From positions 310,001-374,000 of the forward strand of contig NZ_LZRU01000009.1 of the NCBI RefSeq assembly GCF_002159085.1: a DNA stretch of 64,000 nt, read 5' to 3'. Positions 43,402 to 51,655 of the stretch are shown here, piece after piece (the stretch's first letter is position 1; each line of letters opens with the position of its first letter). A program made the translations under genes and the position numbers. Origin of the DNA: Thermobacillus sp. ZCTH02-B1 (lineage in GTDB: Bacteria; Bacillota; Bacilli; Paenibacillales; Paenibacillaceae). Under the pieces are notes generated by a model, which saw only the letters and a program-made list of their open reading frames with translations, was not told the DNA's origin and made no database searches.

Positions 43402-44385
43402 CTAATAAAGCGCCAGGTGCCGCATCGCATCCCGCAACTTCTCGCGATTCAGCATGAAATGCTTCTCGCCGGGCGCGTTGATCGGCATCGCCGGCACGTC
43501 CGGTCCGCACAGCCGCATGATCGGGGCGTCCAGCTCGTACAGCAGCTCCTCGGCGATGATCGCCGCCACTTCGGCGCCGACACCGCCCGTCTTGTTGTCC
43601 TCGTGGACGATCAGCACCTTGCCCGTGCGGCGGACCGCCTCGAGGATCGCCTCCTTGTCGAGCGGCTGCAGCGTGCGGAGATCGAGAATGTGGGCCGAGA
43701 TGCCCTCCGCCTCCAGATCCTCGGCCGCCTGCAGCGCGAAATGAAGCGGCAGGCTGTAGCCGATCACCGTGATGTCGTCGCCTTCGCGCAGCACGTTCGC
43801 CCTGCCGATCGGCACGATGTAGTCGTCCTCCGGCACCTCGCCGGATACGAGCCGGTAGCATTTCTTGTGCTCGAAGTAGAGCACGGGGTCCGGGTCCCGC
43901 ACGGCGGCCTTCAGCAGCCCCTTCGCGTCGTAGGCGGTGTACGGCGCGACGATCTTGAGGCCGGGCGTGCCGAAGAAGACCGATTCGACGCACTGCGAAT
44001 GGTACAATCCGCCGAACACGCCGCCGCCGATCGGGGCGCGGATGACGACCGGGCAGGACCAGTCGCCCGCCGAACGGTAGCGGATCTTCGACGCCTCGCT
44101 GATGATCTGGTTCGCCGCGGGGAAGATGAAATCCGCGTACTGGATCTCGGCGATCGGCTTCAGGCCGTACATGGCGGCCCCGATCGCCGCCCCGGCGATC
44201 ACCGATTCCGACAGCGGCGTATCGAGCACCCGCTCCGGCCCGAACTTCTCGAGCAGCCCCTTCGTCGTCGTGAAGACGCCGCCCTTGTAGCCGACGTCCT
44301 CGCCGAGAATGAACACGTTCTCGTCGCGGGCCATCTCCTCCTCCATCGCCAGCCGGATCGCGTCGATGTAGTACATGACCGCCAT
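43402..44385 (-). CDS. bkdAB: 2-oxoisovalerate dehydrogenase E1 beta subunit
   Basis: Forms the thiamine-dependent decarboxylase with the alpha subunit. The 327-residue protein has the transketolase-like pyrimidine-binding domain (FILGEDVGYKGGVFTTTKGL) and the C-terminal transketolase domain (ILDLRTLQPLDKEAI; LIVHEDNKTGGVGAEVAA). AAGGAGGG is seven bases before the ATG, and only one base separates it from the E1 alpha stop. Confidence 0.95.
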   Translation of the reverse strand: MAVMYYIDAIRLAMEEEMARDENVFILGEDVGYKGGVFTTTKGLLEKFGPERVLDTPLSESVIAGAAIGAAMYGLKPIAEIQYADFIFPAANQIISEASKIRYRSAGDWSCPVVIRAPIGGGVFGGLYHSQCVESVFFGTPGLKIVAPYTAYDAKGLLKAAVRDPDPVLYFEHKKCYRLVSGEVPEDDYIVPIGRANVLREGDDITVIGYSLPLHFALQAAEDLEAEGISAHILDLRTLQPLDKEAILEAVRRTGKVLIVHEDNKTGGVGAEVAAIIAEELLYELDAPIMRLCGPDVPAMPINAPGEKHFMLNREKLRDAMRHLALY

Positions 44386-44386
44386 G

Positions 44387-45412
44387 TTACCGCCCTCCTT
44401 CCGCGTCTTCGGCGTAGACGTGGCGCATGATCGACTCCGGCGGCGGGAAGGGCGCCCGGTCCGCGTATTCGGTCGCCTCGTCGAGCATTTGCCGGATGTG
44501 CTCCTCGAGCGACCGGTCCAGCTCCTCGTTCCACAGACCGCAGTCGATCAGATATTGGCGGTATCGCGGCAAACCGTCCTTCGCGCGGTGCTCCTCGATC
44601 TCTTCCTTCGTCCGGTAGGCCAGATCGTTGTCGGAGGTCGAATGCGGCGACAGCCGGTACATCATCGCCTCGATCAGCGTCGGGCCTTCCCCCGCGACGG
44701 CCCTCGCCCGCGCTTCCTTGACGACCCGGTACACCTCGAGCGGATCGTTGCCGTCGACCCGCACGCCGGGAAATCCGTAGCCGATCGCCCGGTCGCAGAT
44801 CCGCCCGGCCACCTGCCGCTCGACCGGCACCGATATCGCGTATTGGTTGTTCTCGCACATGAAGATGACGGGCAGCTTGTGCACTCCCGCGAAATTGCAG
44901 CCTTCGTGGAAATCGCCCTGGTTGCTCGAGCCCTCTCCGAACGTCACGAACGCCACGCCGGGCTTGCGCTTCAGCTTGAGCGCATAGGCGATGCCGACCG
45001 CATGCGGCACCTGGGTCGTCACCGGGCTGGAATGGGTGACGATGCGAAGCCTCCTGCAGCCGAAATGCCCGGCCATCTGCCGGCCGGCGCTGTTCGGATC
45101 CTCTTCCTTCGAAAACAGGCACAGCATCAGCTCGCGGAGCGTCATGCCGACCGCCAGCACGAAGCCGTAATCGCGGTAATAGGGCAGGAACCAGTCCTGC
45201 TCCCGGTCCAGCGCGAAGGCGGCCGCCACCTGCGCGGCCTCCTGTCCGATCCCCGAGATGTGAAAATGGATCTTGCCGGCCCGCTGGAGAAGCAGCGCCC
45301 GTTCGTCGTAGCGCCTTGCCATCAGCATCGTCGCGTACATCTGCACCGCTTCGTCGTCCGTAAGTCCGAGCTCGCGGTGGCGGAACGAACGCTCAATCCC
45401 GGTATTGGCCAT
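44387..45412 (-). CDS. bkdAA: 2-oxoisovalerate dehydrogenase E1 alpha subunit
   Basis: Thiamine diphosphate-binding subunit. The 341-residue protein has the TPP motif GEGSSNQGDFHEGCNFAGV ending in ENNQYAIS near residue 195, and the phosphorylation-loop equivalent RLSPHSTSDND near 270. AAGGAGG lies just before the ATG. It lies 148 bases downstream of lpdV, with a possible internal promoter. Confidence 0.95.
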   Translation of the reverse strand: MANTGIERSFRHRELGLTDDEAVQMYATMLMARRYDERALLLQRAGKIHFHISGIGQEAAQVAAAFALDREQDWFLPYYRDYGFVLAVGMTLRELMLCLFSKEEDPNSAGRQMAGHFGCRRLRIVTHSSPVTTQVPHAVGIAYALKLKRKPGVAFVTFGEGSSNQGDFHEGCNFAGVHKLPVIFMCENNQYAISVPVERQVAGRICDRAIGYGFPGVRVDGNDPLEVYRVVKEARARAVAGEGPTLIEAMMYRLSPHSTSDNDLAYRTKEEIEEHRAKDGLPRYRQYLIDCGLWNEELDRSLEEHIRQMLDEATEYADRAPFPPPESIMRHVYAEDAEGGR

Positions 45413-45495
45413 GCATTGCCTCCTTCTCCCGGCTGTGGCGAGCCGCCCGTTCGAGGTCAGCTCTTAACACCAGGTACTAAATACAGGATGCATTC

Positions 45496-45501
45496 ATTAT
45501 A
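45496..45501 (-). promoter_or_regulatory. Possible -10 upstream of bkdAA
   Basis: A perfect TATAAT (minus strand), 84 bases before the bkdAA start; the -35 region is T-rich but not a clear hexamer. In B. subtilis the operon uses sigma-L with BkdR; I see no GG-N10-GC element here. Confidence 0.35.
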
Positions 45502-45560
45502 CCCTGTTTTCCCTGAAAAAGAAATGAACCGGACGCACCGGAATTCCCCGGAATTTCGGG

Positions 45561-46985
45561 TCAAAACGACAGGGATGCGCCGTCGATCGCCAGCATCGCC
45601 TCGCCGAGCGTCTCCGACAGCGACGGATGCGGACGGATGAGCTGGCCGGACTCCCATACGGAAGCGTTCAGCAGATCCGCAAGACCCGCTTCGGACAGCA
45701 GCTCCGTCACGTGCGGACCGATCATGTGAACGCCGAGGATGTCGCCGGTTTTCCGGTCGGCGATCACCTTCACGAAGCCGTCCGTTTCGCCCTCCACGAC
45801 CGCCTTGCCGCTCGCCCGGAACGGGATCCGGCTCGTCTTCACGTCGTGGCCGCGGGACATCGCCTGGCTCTCCGTCCAGCCGATCGAGGCCACCTCCGGC
45901 CGCGAATAGACGCAGCGCGGGATGCGGTGCGGCTGGATCGGCTCCGGATCGAGGCCCGCGATATGCTCGGCCGCGATCACCCCTTCGCGCGCCGCCGCAT
46001 GCGCGAGCTGCACGCCGCCGATGCAATCGCCGACCGCGTAGATGTGCGGTTCGGCCGTCCGGCAATGCTTGTCCACCGCGATGAATCCGTCCTTCACCGC
46101 CACATCGGTCGCCTCGAGGCCGATGCCGTCGACGTTCGCCGTCCGTCCGACCGCGACGAGCATCCGCTCGGCGTACAGCGCGACCGTCCCCTCGCCGGTT
46201 TCGACCTTGACCGACAAGCCGCCTTCTTCGGGCGCGAACGTGTCCGGCAGCAGCTTCGCCGACGTGAGCACGCGCACGCCGCGCCGCCGGAGCAGCCGCT
46301 CCATCTCGGCGGAGACGTCGGCGTCCTCGCCCGGCAGCAGCCGCGACGCCGCTTCGACGATCGTCACGTCCACGCCGAAGTCGTTCATCATCGACGCCCA
46401 TTCAATGCCGATGACGCCGCCGCCGACGATCAGGAGGTCCTTCGGCAGCGTCTCCATGTTCAGCGCGTCGTCGCTGCTCAGCACGCGGACGCCGTCGAAG
46501 GGCAGTCCATTAAGCTCGCGCGGGCGCGATCCGGTCGCGATCACGAGCTGCTGCGGCACGACCGTCTCGGTCTCGCCAACTTCCAGTTCAACCGCGACCG
46601 AGCCGCTGCGCGGCGAAAAGATGGACGGTCCGATGATCCGTCCCCGGCCGCGGACGACTTCGATGTTGTACTTCTTCATGAGCGACTGCAGGCCGCGGGA
46701 GAGCTGCTCGACGACGGCGCGCTTCCGCTCCAGGACCAGATCGTAGCGCAGCTCCGGCTCGCCGCCCACGGCCACGCCGTAGCGCGCGGCTTCCTTCACC
46801 GTTCGGAACACTTCCGCGCTCCTGAGGAGCGCCTTGCTCGGAATGCAGCCCCGGTTCAGGCAGACGCCGCCGAGCCGGTCCTGCTCGATGATGACGACCT
46901 TCCGGCCGAGCTGGGCGGCGCGGATCGCGGCCGAGTAGCCGCCGGGCCCGCCGCCGAGCACCGCAACATCCGCTTGGATGGCCAT
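45561..46985 (-). CDS. lpdV: Dihydrolipoamide dehydrogenase (E3) LpdV
   Basis: Flavoprotein that reoxidises the lipoyl groups of the complex. The 474-residue protein has the FAD motif VLGGGPGGYSAAI at the start, the redox disulfide in GGVCLNRGCIPSKAL near residue 43, the NAD motif IVGGGVIGIEWASM near 178, and the C-terminal active-site region RPHPSLSETLGEAM. The second ATG (46985) is preferred because AAGGAGA lies seven bases upstream of it but abuts the first. Confidence 0.95.
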   Translation of the reverse strand: MAIQADVAVLGGGPGGYSAAIRAAQLGRKVVIIEQDRLGGVCLNRGCIPSKALLRSAEVFRTVKEAARYGVAVGGEPELRYDLVLERKRAVVEQLSRGLQSLMKKYNIEVVRGRGRIIGPSIFSPRSGSVAVELEVGETETVVPQQLVIATGSRPRELNGLPFDGVRVLSSDDALNMETLPKDLLIVGGGVIGIEWASMMNDFGVDVTIVEAASRLLPGEDADVSAEMERLLRRRGVRVLTSAKLLPDTFAPEEGGLSVKVETGEGTVALYAERMLVAVGRTANVDGIGLEATDVAVKDGFIAVDKHCRTAEPHIYAVGDCIGGVQLAHAAAREGVIAAEHIAGLDPEPIQPHRIPRCVYSRPEVASIGWTESQAMSRGHDVKTSRIPFRASGKAVVEGETDGFVKVIADRKTGDILGVHMIGPHVTELLSEAGLADLLNASVWESGQLIRPHPSLSETLGEAMLAIDGASLSF

Positions 46986-47101
46986 GTCCATTCTCCTTTA
47001 TCCGCTTGATCCGCATATCAGGTGTTTGGCAGCGAACGCCAATCTCACAAGTTCTATTTTACCTTCGCCGATGCCGGGATAACAGACCCGTTCGGCACCG
47101 T

Positions 47102-47131
47102 TGGACAACGAAGGCGCTTTCGCGGTATGAT
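47102..47131 (+). promoter_or_regulatory. Sigma-A promoter of the DUF2627 gene
   Basis: TGGACA (47102-47107), 18 bases, TATGAT (47126-47131), about 50 bases before the ATG. Confidence 0.5.
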
Positions 47132-47183
47132 ACAAGGGAGGAAGTGTCGCGCCGCACGCTGCTGGAGGAAGGATGGTAGAAGC

Positions 47184-47498
47184 ATGAGACTCGTCATCTC
47201 GCGATTCATCGCCGTGCTGCTGCTGGTCATTCCCGGCATCGGGGCGGCCTACGGTTTCCTGCAGATCAAGAACACCCTGTTCAATTATCTGGCTTCCTTC
47301 GGTCCGGACGGTGCCGTACCGGACTTCGACTGGCTGCGGTTCATCTTCGGCCTCGTCCTGTTCCTGGGAGGTGTCGGCTTCATCGGCGGCTGGATCTTCT
47401 TCCGCGACCGGAAACGCAACTACGTCGCCCCGCGCTTCCGCAAGAAGCGTCCCCGTCCGCCGAAGCCCGTCCGCCGCCCGGACAACGAACTTTCCTGA
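47184..47498 (+). CDS. DUF2627 membrane protein (YqzF-like)
   Basis: A 104-residue protein with two transmembrane helices (about 6-28 and 50-72) joined by a short outer loop, and a basic, proline-rich cytoplasmic tail (FRKKRPRPPKPVRRP). Family DUF2627, whose B. subtilis member yqzF lies beside the bkd genes as here. It faces away from lpdV. Function unknown. The tail is longer than in the 78-residue B. subtilis protein. Confidence 0.8.
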   Translation: MRLVISRFIAVLLLVIPGIGAAYGFLQIKNTLFNYLASFGPDGAVPDFDWLRFIFGLVLFLGGVGFIGGWIFFRDRKRNYVAPRFRKKRPRPPKPVRRPDNELS

Positions 47499-47502
47499 AA
47501 CG

Positions 47503-47536
47503 AACGCCGCATCCGGCCCGGTGCCGTTGCGGCGTT
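47503..47536 (+). terminator. Stem-loop after the DUF2627 gene
   Basis: AACGCCGCA and TGCGGCGTT form a perfect nine-base stem just past the stop, with a GC-rich loop. The T tract is short (TTTC). Confidence 0.45.
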
Positions 47537-47750
47537 TCGCATGATGGCCGGCAACCCGGAAGGGGATGCAACATCGGCTGCCGCCATCGCCATCCGGCCA
47601 TGAAAAAGGACCGGTCGGAACATCCGGCTGACCGCCCTCGACGCTCCTCAGCGCTTCACCGCGATCGTTGAAGGCATGGCGCGTCGCCCGCCGTCCGGCA
47701 GCGCGTCCGCCTGGCCCTACCCGATGCGCAGCGCCCGCCCGCGGCAACCT

Positions 47751-48626
47751 TCACGGCGTTTCCGGAATCCGCAGGCCGCTCCAGCCGTCCACTTCGCACT
47801 GGCCGTGCGAATTGTCCCCGACAGCGACGACGGTTCCGTCCGCGCGCAGCCCGACGGTGTGGGCGCAGCCCGCCGCGATCGCCACGATCCCGCGCCAGCG
47901 GCCCACCTCGCATTGGCCGAAACGATTGTCGCCGGCGGTGACGACGGTTCCGTCCGCGCGGAGTCCGACCATGTGCAGGCTGCCCGCCGCGATCGCCACG
48001 ATGTCCCGCCAGCCGTCCACTCCGCATTGGCCGGCATGGTTGCTGCCCGCCGCGGTCACGGTTCCGTCCGCCCGCAGCCCGACCGAATGCAGATAGCCCG
48101 CCGCGACCGCCACAATGTCCCGCCATTCGTCCACCCGGCACTGGCGGTGGCGGTTGTTGCCCGTCCAAGCGACCGTGCCGTCCGCGCGAAGGCCGAGCGT
48201 ATGCCAGTCACCCGCCGCGATCGCGACGATATCGCGCCAACCGTCCGTCTCGCATTCGCCTTCCAGGTTCCGGCCGACCGCGACGACCGATCCGTCCGCG
48301 CGCAACCCGACGGTCCGGCACCAACCCGCGGCGATCGCCACGATGTCCCGCCAATCTCCCGTCTCGCACTGGCCGTGCCGATTCCAGCCCGCCGCGACCA
48401 CGGTGCCGTCCGCGCGCAGTCCGACGGTGTGCGCGTTGCCGGTGTTCGCCGCCATGTGGACGTTTCCAGCGGCGACCGACACGATGCCGTGCCAGCCGTC
48501 CACCGCGCACTGGCCGAGCCGGTTGTCCCCGGCCGCCACCACCGTGCCGTCGGCCTTCAGTCCGACGGTATGCCGCCTGCCCGCCGCCAGGACGCTATGA
48601 CGCATTTCCGGTAACAAAATCCTCAT
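47751..48626 (-). CDS. Seven-repeat RCC1-like beta-propeller protein
   Basis: A 291-residue protein made almost only of seven RCC1-like repeats, which predicts one complete seven-bladed propeller. Each repeat is 38 residues (the second has a 9-residue insert) and follows the pattern VGLRADGTVVAAGxNxxGQC with WRDIVAIAAG. A cysteine recurs at the same place in all seven. There is no signal peptide or membrane helix, so it should be cytoplasmic. RCC1-type propellers bind proteins or nucleic acids; no function can be assigned. The ATG overlaps the stop of the upstream small ORF (ATGA), and its own ribosome site is weak, so translation is probably coupled. Not at this locus in B. subtilis. Confidence 0.8.
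   Translation of the reverse strand: MRILLPEMRHSVLAAGRRHTVGLKADGTVVAAGDNRLGQCAVDGWHGIVSVAAGNVHMAANTGNAHTVGLRADGTVVAAGWNRHGQCETGDWRDIVAIAAGWCRTVGLRADGSVVAVGRNLEGECETDGWRDIVAIAAGDWHTLGLRADGTVAWTGNNRHRQCRVDEWRDIVAVAAGYLHSVGLRADGTVTAAGSNHAGQCGVDGWRDIVAIAAGSLHMVGLRADGTVVTAGDNRFGQCEVGRWRGIVAIAAGCAHTVGLRADGTVVAVGDNSHGQCEVDGWSGLRIPETP
47754..48581 (-). repeat. Tandem 114-bp repeats encoding RCC1 units
   Basis: Seven in-frame units inside the RCC1 gene. Six are 114 bases (the last has one extra codon); unit two is 141. The core encoding LRADGTV is nearly identical at DNA level between units, while blade-tip positions vary, so unit number could change by recombination. Confidence 0.85.
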
Positions 48627-48751
48627 CCCGTACCGCGTCCGCTTCCCTCCATCTCCGCCAGCAACCGCTCCAACACTTTCGCCACTCCGTCGCGATCACG
48701 GGTGTCCGTGATCGCGCAGTCCATTCTTTTGGCGCGCAAAGGATCGTTCAT
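48623..48751 (-). CDS. Small ORF coupled to the RCC1-like gene
   Basis: A 42-codon ORF beginning MNDPLRAKRMDCAITDTRDR and ending in LLAEMEGSGRGTG. Its TGA overlaps the ATG of the RCC1-like gene. AAAGG lies directly upstream and GGGGA a little further. The middle helix (VAKVLERLLAEM) looks like real protein, and the codon use resembles neighbouring genes. I recognise no family. It may be a complete small protein, the C-terminal remnant of a larger gene, or a leader that controls the RCC1 gene. A perfect 11-base inverted repeat lies inside it. Confidence 0.45.
   Translation of the reverse strand: MNDPLRAKRMDCAITDTRDRDGVAKVLERLLAEMEGSGRGTG
48691..48716. repeat. Perfect 11-bp inverted repeat within the small ORF
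   Basis: CGCGATCACGG (48691-48701), loop GTGT, CCGTGATCGCG (48706-48716). The hairpin falls 35-60 bases after the small ORF start. It has no T tract, so it is not an intrinsic terminator. Confidence 0.7.
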
Positions 48752-48852
48752 CCTTTCCCCGAGATGACAAAAACGTTGAAAGCTTCATGCATGATGAAAC
48801 CAGCTTTGCGCAAGTCTATGGGAAATTCCCCCGAAACGTTCAATAGAAATTC

Positions 48853-48900
48853 AAACAAAACGCCCCTGCCATTGGTTCTCTTCCAACCAATAAACAGGGG
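48853..48900 (-). terminator. Terminator after spo0A
   Basis: CCCCTG and ATTGGTT pair with AACCAAT and CAGGGG, followed by CGTTTTGTTTG on the minus strand. It lies about 100 bases beyond the spo0A stop. The DNA around it (48757-48900) is visibly AT-richer than the rest of the window and carries no gene that I can see. Confidence 0.75.
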
Positions 48901-49001
48901 GAATTCGTCGGAACGGATGTTCAAGGATGGTTGGCCTCGCCAATGTCGTTCGGTCTCGTTGAAACATTCCCGCGATTCCGCAATCCCTTGTCCCTTGAGC
49001 C

Positions 49002-49811
49002 TTACGACACCTTGTGCTCGATCCGCAGTTTGTCGGCCACCATCGCGATGAATTCGCTGTTCGTCGGCTTCGACTTGCTCATGTTCACCGTGTAGCCGAA
49101 GAGATGCGAGATCGACTCGATGTTGCCGCGCGTCCAGGCGACCTCGATCGCGTGCCGGATCGCGCGCTCGACGCGAGACGGCGTCGTCTTGAACTTCTCG
49201 GCGATGGCCGGATAGAGCGTTTTCGTGATGGCGCCGAGGATCTCGATATTGTTGTACACCATCGTGATCGCTTCGCGCAGATATTGATAGCCCTTGATGT
49301 GGGCGGGAACGCCGATCTCGTGGATGATGCTCGTGATGTTCGCGTCGAGGTTCTTGCTCTTCGACATCGGCACGACGCCGGACGATTTCTGCAGCATCGA
49401 GCCGTAGCTTCCGGACGGCGCGAGCGCCGGCTGGTTCACCAGCTGCCGGATCCGGTTCGCGAGGATTTCCATGTCGAAGGGCTTCAGTATGTAGTACGAC
49501 GCGCCGAGTTGTACCGCCTTCTGCGTGATGTTCTCCTGGCCGAAGGCCGTCAGCATGATGATTTTCGGCATCGGATTCAGATTCATGTCGCGCAGCCTTT
49601 CCAATACGCCAAGGCCGTCGAGGTGTGGCATGATGATGTCCAGGATGAGGACGTCCGGCGCCTTGCGCGATTCCTCCAGCAGCCGAAGCACTTCTTCGCC
49701 GTTGTAGGCTACGCCCGTGACGGTCATGTCGCTCTGTTCCGAGATGTACTCGGAGAGCAGGTTGATGAATTCACGGTTGTCGTCTGCCAGCAACACTTCA
49801 ATTTTCTGCAA
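49002..49811 (-). CDS. spo0A: Sporulation master regulator Spo0A
   Basis: Response regulator whose phosphorylated form starts sporulation and binds 0A boxes. The receiver domain begins [17 protein letters not shown] with the phospho-aspartate in [13 protein letters not shown] (about residue 58); the C-terminal effector domain has the recognition-helix region [19 protein letters not shown] and ends HKVS. I chose the TTG at 49811 with AAGGAGG nine bases upstream, giving 269 residues as in Bacillus (267). The start upstream in the same frame has no ribosome site. Confidence 0.97.
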   Translation of the reverse strand: MQKIEVLLADDNREFINLLSEYISEQSDMTVTGVAYNGEEVLRLLEESRKAPDVLILDIIMPHLDGLGVLERLRDMNLNPMPKIIMLTAFGQENITQKAVQLGASYYILKPFDMEILANRIRQLVNQPALAPSGSYGSMLQKSSGVVPMSKSKNLDANITSIIHEIGVPAHIKGYQYLREAITMVYNNIEILGAITKTLYPAIAEKFKTTPSRVERAIRHAIEVAWTRGNIESISHLFGYTVNMSKSKPTNSEFIAMVADKLRIEHKVS

Positions 49812-49881
49812 GGTGTGAGGCCTCCTTACTTGCAATGGATTCGCGATTGGAAGGCGAGGATTCCTCCCCGGCATAATACCG

Positions 49882-49906
49882 ATTCGACACAGGGAAGAAA
49901 ATTCCT
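49882..49906 (-). promoter_or_regulatory. Sigma-H promoter of spo0A with overlapping 0A box
   Basis: Minus strand: AGGAATT (49900-49906), 14 bases, GAAT (49882-49885). A perfect 0A box, TGTCGAA (49883-49889), overlaps the -10. This is the same layout as the sporulation promoter Ps of B. subtilis spo0A. Confidence 0.75.
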
Positions 49907-49990
49907 TCCCGATCCAAAATTTTTCTTTACAAATTTTCTTGTAATGAATATAATAATTTAATTTTCAAAATTCTCCCCATTTCTGGATCG

Positions 49991-50007
49991 TTCGACATTT
50001 TTCGACA
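49991..50007 (-). promoter_or_regulatory. Tandem 0A boxes upstream of spo0A
   Basis: Two perfect TGTCGAA boxes (minus strand) at 49991-49997 and 50001-50007, ten bases apart, thus one helical turn. They lie about 90-105 bases upstream of the sigma-H -35 and probably mediate Spo0A autoregulation. The AT-rich stretch between (49910-49985) may hold a vegetative promoter; TTGAAA is present but I cannot fix the -10. Confidence 0.75.
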
Positions 50008-50036
50008 TTCCGGTTCCCGAAAATCGGATGGAACGG

Positions 50037-50074
50037 ACGAAAGCTTAGGGCGTCAACCCGCCTTAAGCTTTCGT
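50037..50074. other. Stem-loop spanning the end of spoIVB
   Basis: ACGAAAGCTTA (50037-50047) pairs perfectly with TAAGCTTTCGT (50064-50074), with an inner GGCG/CGCC stem. It contains the last codons and stop of spoIVB. No T tract follows on the minus strand, so it may protect the 3' end or terminate weakly. Confidence 0.55.
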
Positions 50075-51378
50075 TGCTCCCGGGCCGGCAGAATGCCGGC
50101 GTCTTCGAGCATCCATTCGATATAGCAGGCGTAACCCGACGACGGGTCGTTGACGAACACGTGGGTGACGGCGCCGACCAGCTTGCCGTTCTGGATGATG
50201 GGACTTCCGGACATGCCCTGCACGATGCCGCCCGTGCGCTTCAGCAGCTTCTCGTCGGTGATCCGGATGATCATGCCCTTCGTCGCCGGTTCGGTCTGGC
50301 GCATCGCGCGCGTGATCATGATATCGAATTTCTCCACCTTTTCGCCGTCGACCACCGTCAGGATATGCGCGGGTCCTTCCTTCACCTCGTCCGCGAACGC
50401 GACCGGTATCGCCTTGTTGTCATAGTACGGCGTCGGCAGTTCGCTCATTCGTCCGAAAATGCCGAACGGCGTGTTGCGCTCGACGGTGCCGAGCACTTTT
50501 CCCTCCTTGACGAAATGCGCCCTTTTCTCGCCGGGTTCGCCGCTGGAGCTCTTGTTGATCGACGTGACGCTCGATTGCACGATCTGCCCTTCTCCGACCC
50601 GGATCGGCGCCTGCGTGTCCATGTCCGTGATGATGTGTCCGAGGGCGCCGTATACGCCGTGTTCCGGCGCGTAGAACGTCAGCGTGCCCACGCCGGCCGC
50701 GGAATCCCGGATGTACAGGCCGAGCCGCCAGGCCCGGTCTTCCGCGTCATAGACCGGCTTCAGCTCCTTCATGAACCGTTCGTCTCCGCGCTCGATCACC
50801 AGCTTCAGCGTTCCGCCTTCCCTCCCGGCCTTTTCGACCATCTTGGCCATCTGGCCCACTTCCCTGAGCCTGACGCCGTTCGCGCTCTTGATCAGATCGC
50901 CGAGGCGGATGCCGGCCGATTGGGCGGGCGACACCTTCCCGCCGTCTTCCGTCTTCACCTGGTGATGACCGACGACCATGATGCCGTCCGATTTCACCTT
51001 GACGCCGATCGTCTGACCGCCGGGAATGACCTTCAGTTCGGGGACGACGTTCAAGGCAACCGTCTTGATAGGAATCGTACCGAATAATTTCAGTTGCAGC
51101 CTGGCGGTGCCGTCCGCCAGCGGCCTGATCGACAGCGGCTTGCGCATGTCAACCCGGACCGGACGGCCGCCCGAACCGTTGATGTCGACGATGGACGGAT
51201 CGACCGTGATGTCGGCGTGGACCGGCAACGTGTAGTCAAGCTGCCGCTGCTGGCCGAGGAACAGCTTCAGTTCGCCCGGGAAGGCAGCGTAATGGCGGAA
51301 CGGGGCGGAAAATCCGGCGGAGCCGACCAGCATCGCGAGCAACAGACCGAACCAACGGATCCGTGCGCTGCCATTCAA
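50053..51378 (-). CDS. spoIVB: SpoIVB serine peptidase
   Basis: S55-family protease secreted from the forespore that triggers pro-sigma-K processing by cleaving SpoIVFA. It has an N-terminal membrane anchor (about residues 8-25), a PDZ domain (about 115-195; SPAQSAGIRLGDLIKSANG), and the peptidase domain with the catalytic histidine in YGALGHIITDMDT and serine in GIVQGMSGSPIIQNGKL. The TTG at 51378 is chosen, ten bases after AAGGAG; the GTG three codons earlier is too close to that site. Length is 441 residues. Confidence 0.95.
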   Translation of the reverse strand: MNGSARIRWFGLLLAMLVGSAGFSAPFRHYAAFPGELKLFLGQQRQLDYTLPVHADITVDPSIVDINGSGGRPVRVDMRKPLSIRPLADGTARLQLKLFGTIPIKTVALNVVPELKVIPGGQTIGVKVKSDGIMVVGHHQVKTEDGGKVSPAQSAGIRLGDLIKSANGVRLREVGQMAKMVEKAGREGGTLKLVIERGDERFMKELKPVYDAEDRAWRLGLYIRDSAAGVGTLTFYAPEHGVYGALGHIITDMDTQAPIRVGEGQIVQSSVTSINKSSSGEPGEKRAHFVKEGKVLGTVERNTPFGIFGRMSELPTPYYDNKAIPVAFADEVKEGPAHILTVVDGEKVEKFDIMITRAMRQTEPATKGMIIRITDEKLLKRTGGIVQGMSGSPIIQNGKLVGAVTHVFVNDPSSGYACYIEWMLEDAGILPAREQRKLKAG

Positions 51379-51423
51379 TGGATTCACGCTCCTTCGGGGG
51401 AATCGGGATGAACGGCGGACGGG

Positions 51424-51437
51424 ATGCGCATGCGCAT
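51424..51437. repeat. 14-bp palindrome upstream of spoIVB
   Basis: ATGCGCATGCGCAT is a perfect palindrome between the upstream terminator and spoIVB. It could be an operator; I cannot assign a regulator. Confidence 0.4.
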
Positions 51438-51440
51438 AGC

Positions 51441-51489
51441 AAAAAAGCCGTCGATGAACCACCGGTCGGCTGCCGGCGGTTCTCGCGGC
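51441..51489 (-). terminator. Terminator upstream of spoIVB
   Basis: GCCG, GAACC and CCGG arms pair with CCGG, GGTTC and CGGC, followed by TTTTTTG on the minus strand. It lies about 165 bases past the recN stop. The 51490-51655 stretch between has no gene; it is GC-rich with a T-rich patch near 51607-51617. Confidence 0.7.
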
Positions 51490-51655
51490 TTCGTGTCGGC
51501 GCGGGCGCTGTCCCGGGGTCCGCCCGATGCGATGGAAGCCGCGGAAGCTGTCGCTCCCGTGTCTTGTGGATCGCCCTGTCGGCGTACCCTTAAGGTATCC
51601 CCGCCCCTTTTCTTTTATGACCGATAAAACATTCCCGGGATGGCTTTCAGGGGGT

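Noticed and set aside
45413..45560. Search for a sigma-L (-24/-12) promoter before bkdAA
   Set aside because: No GG-N10-GC element found; TGGTGT...GC has the wrong spacing. A sigma-A-like TATAAT is present instead.
48757..48900. AT-rich stretch beside the RCC1-like gene as a possible mobile-element scar
   Set aside because: No terminal repeats, target duplication or transposase remnant seen; the spo0A terminator explains part of it.
51490..51600. Resemblance of the recN-spoIVB gap to a GEMM (cyclic di-GMP) riboswitch: CAGGGC and a later GGCGG segment before a terminator
   Set aside because: The invariant blocks (GGGCAAACC, GACGCAAAGC) are absent or badly altered; likely chance similarity.
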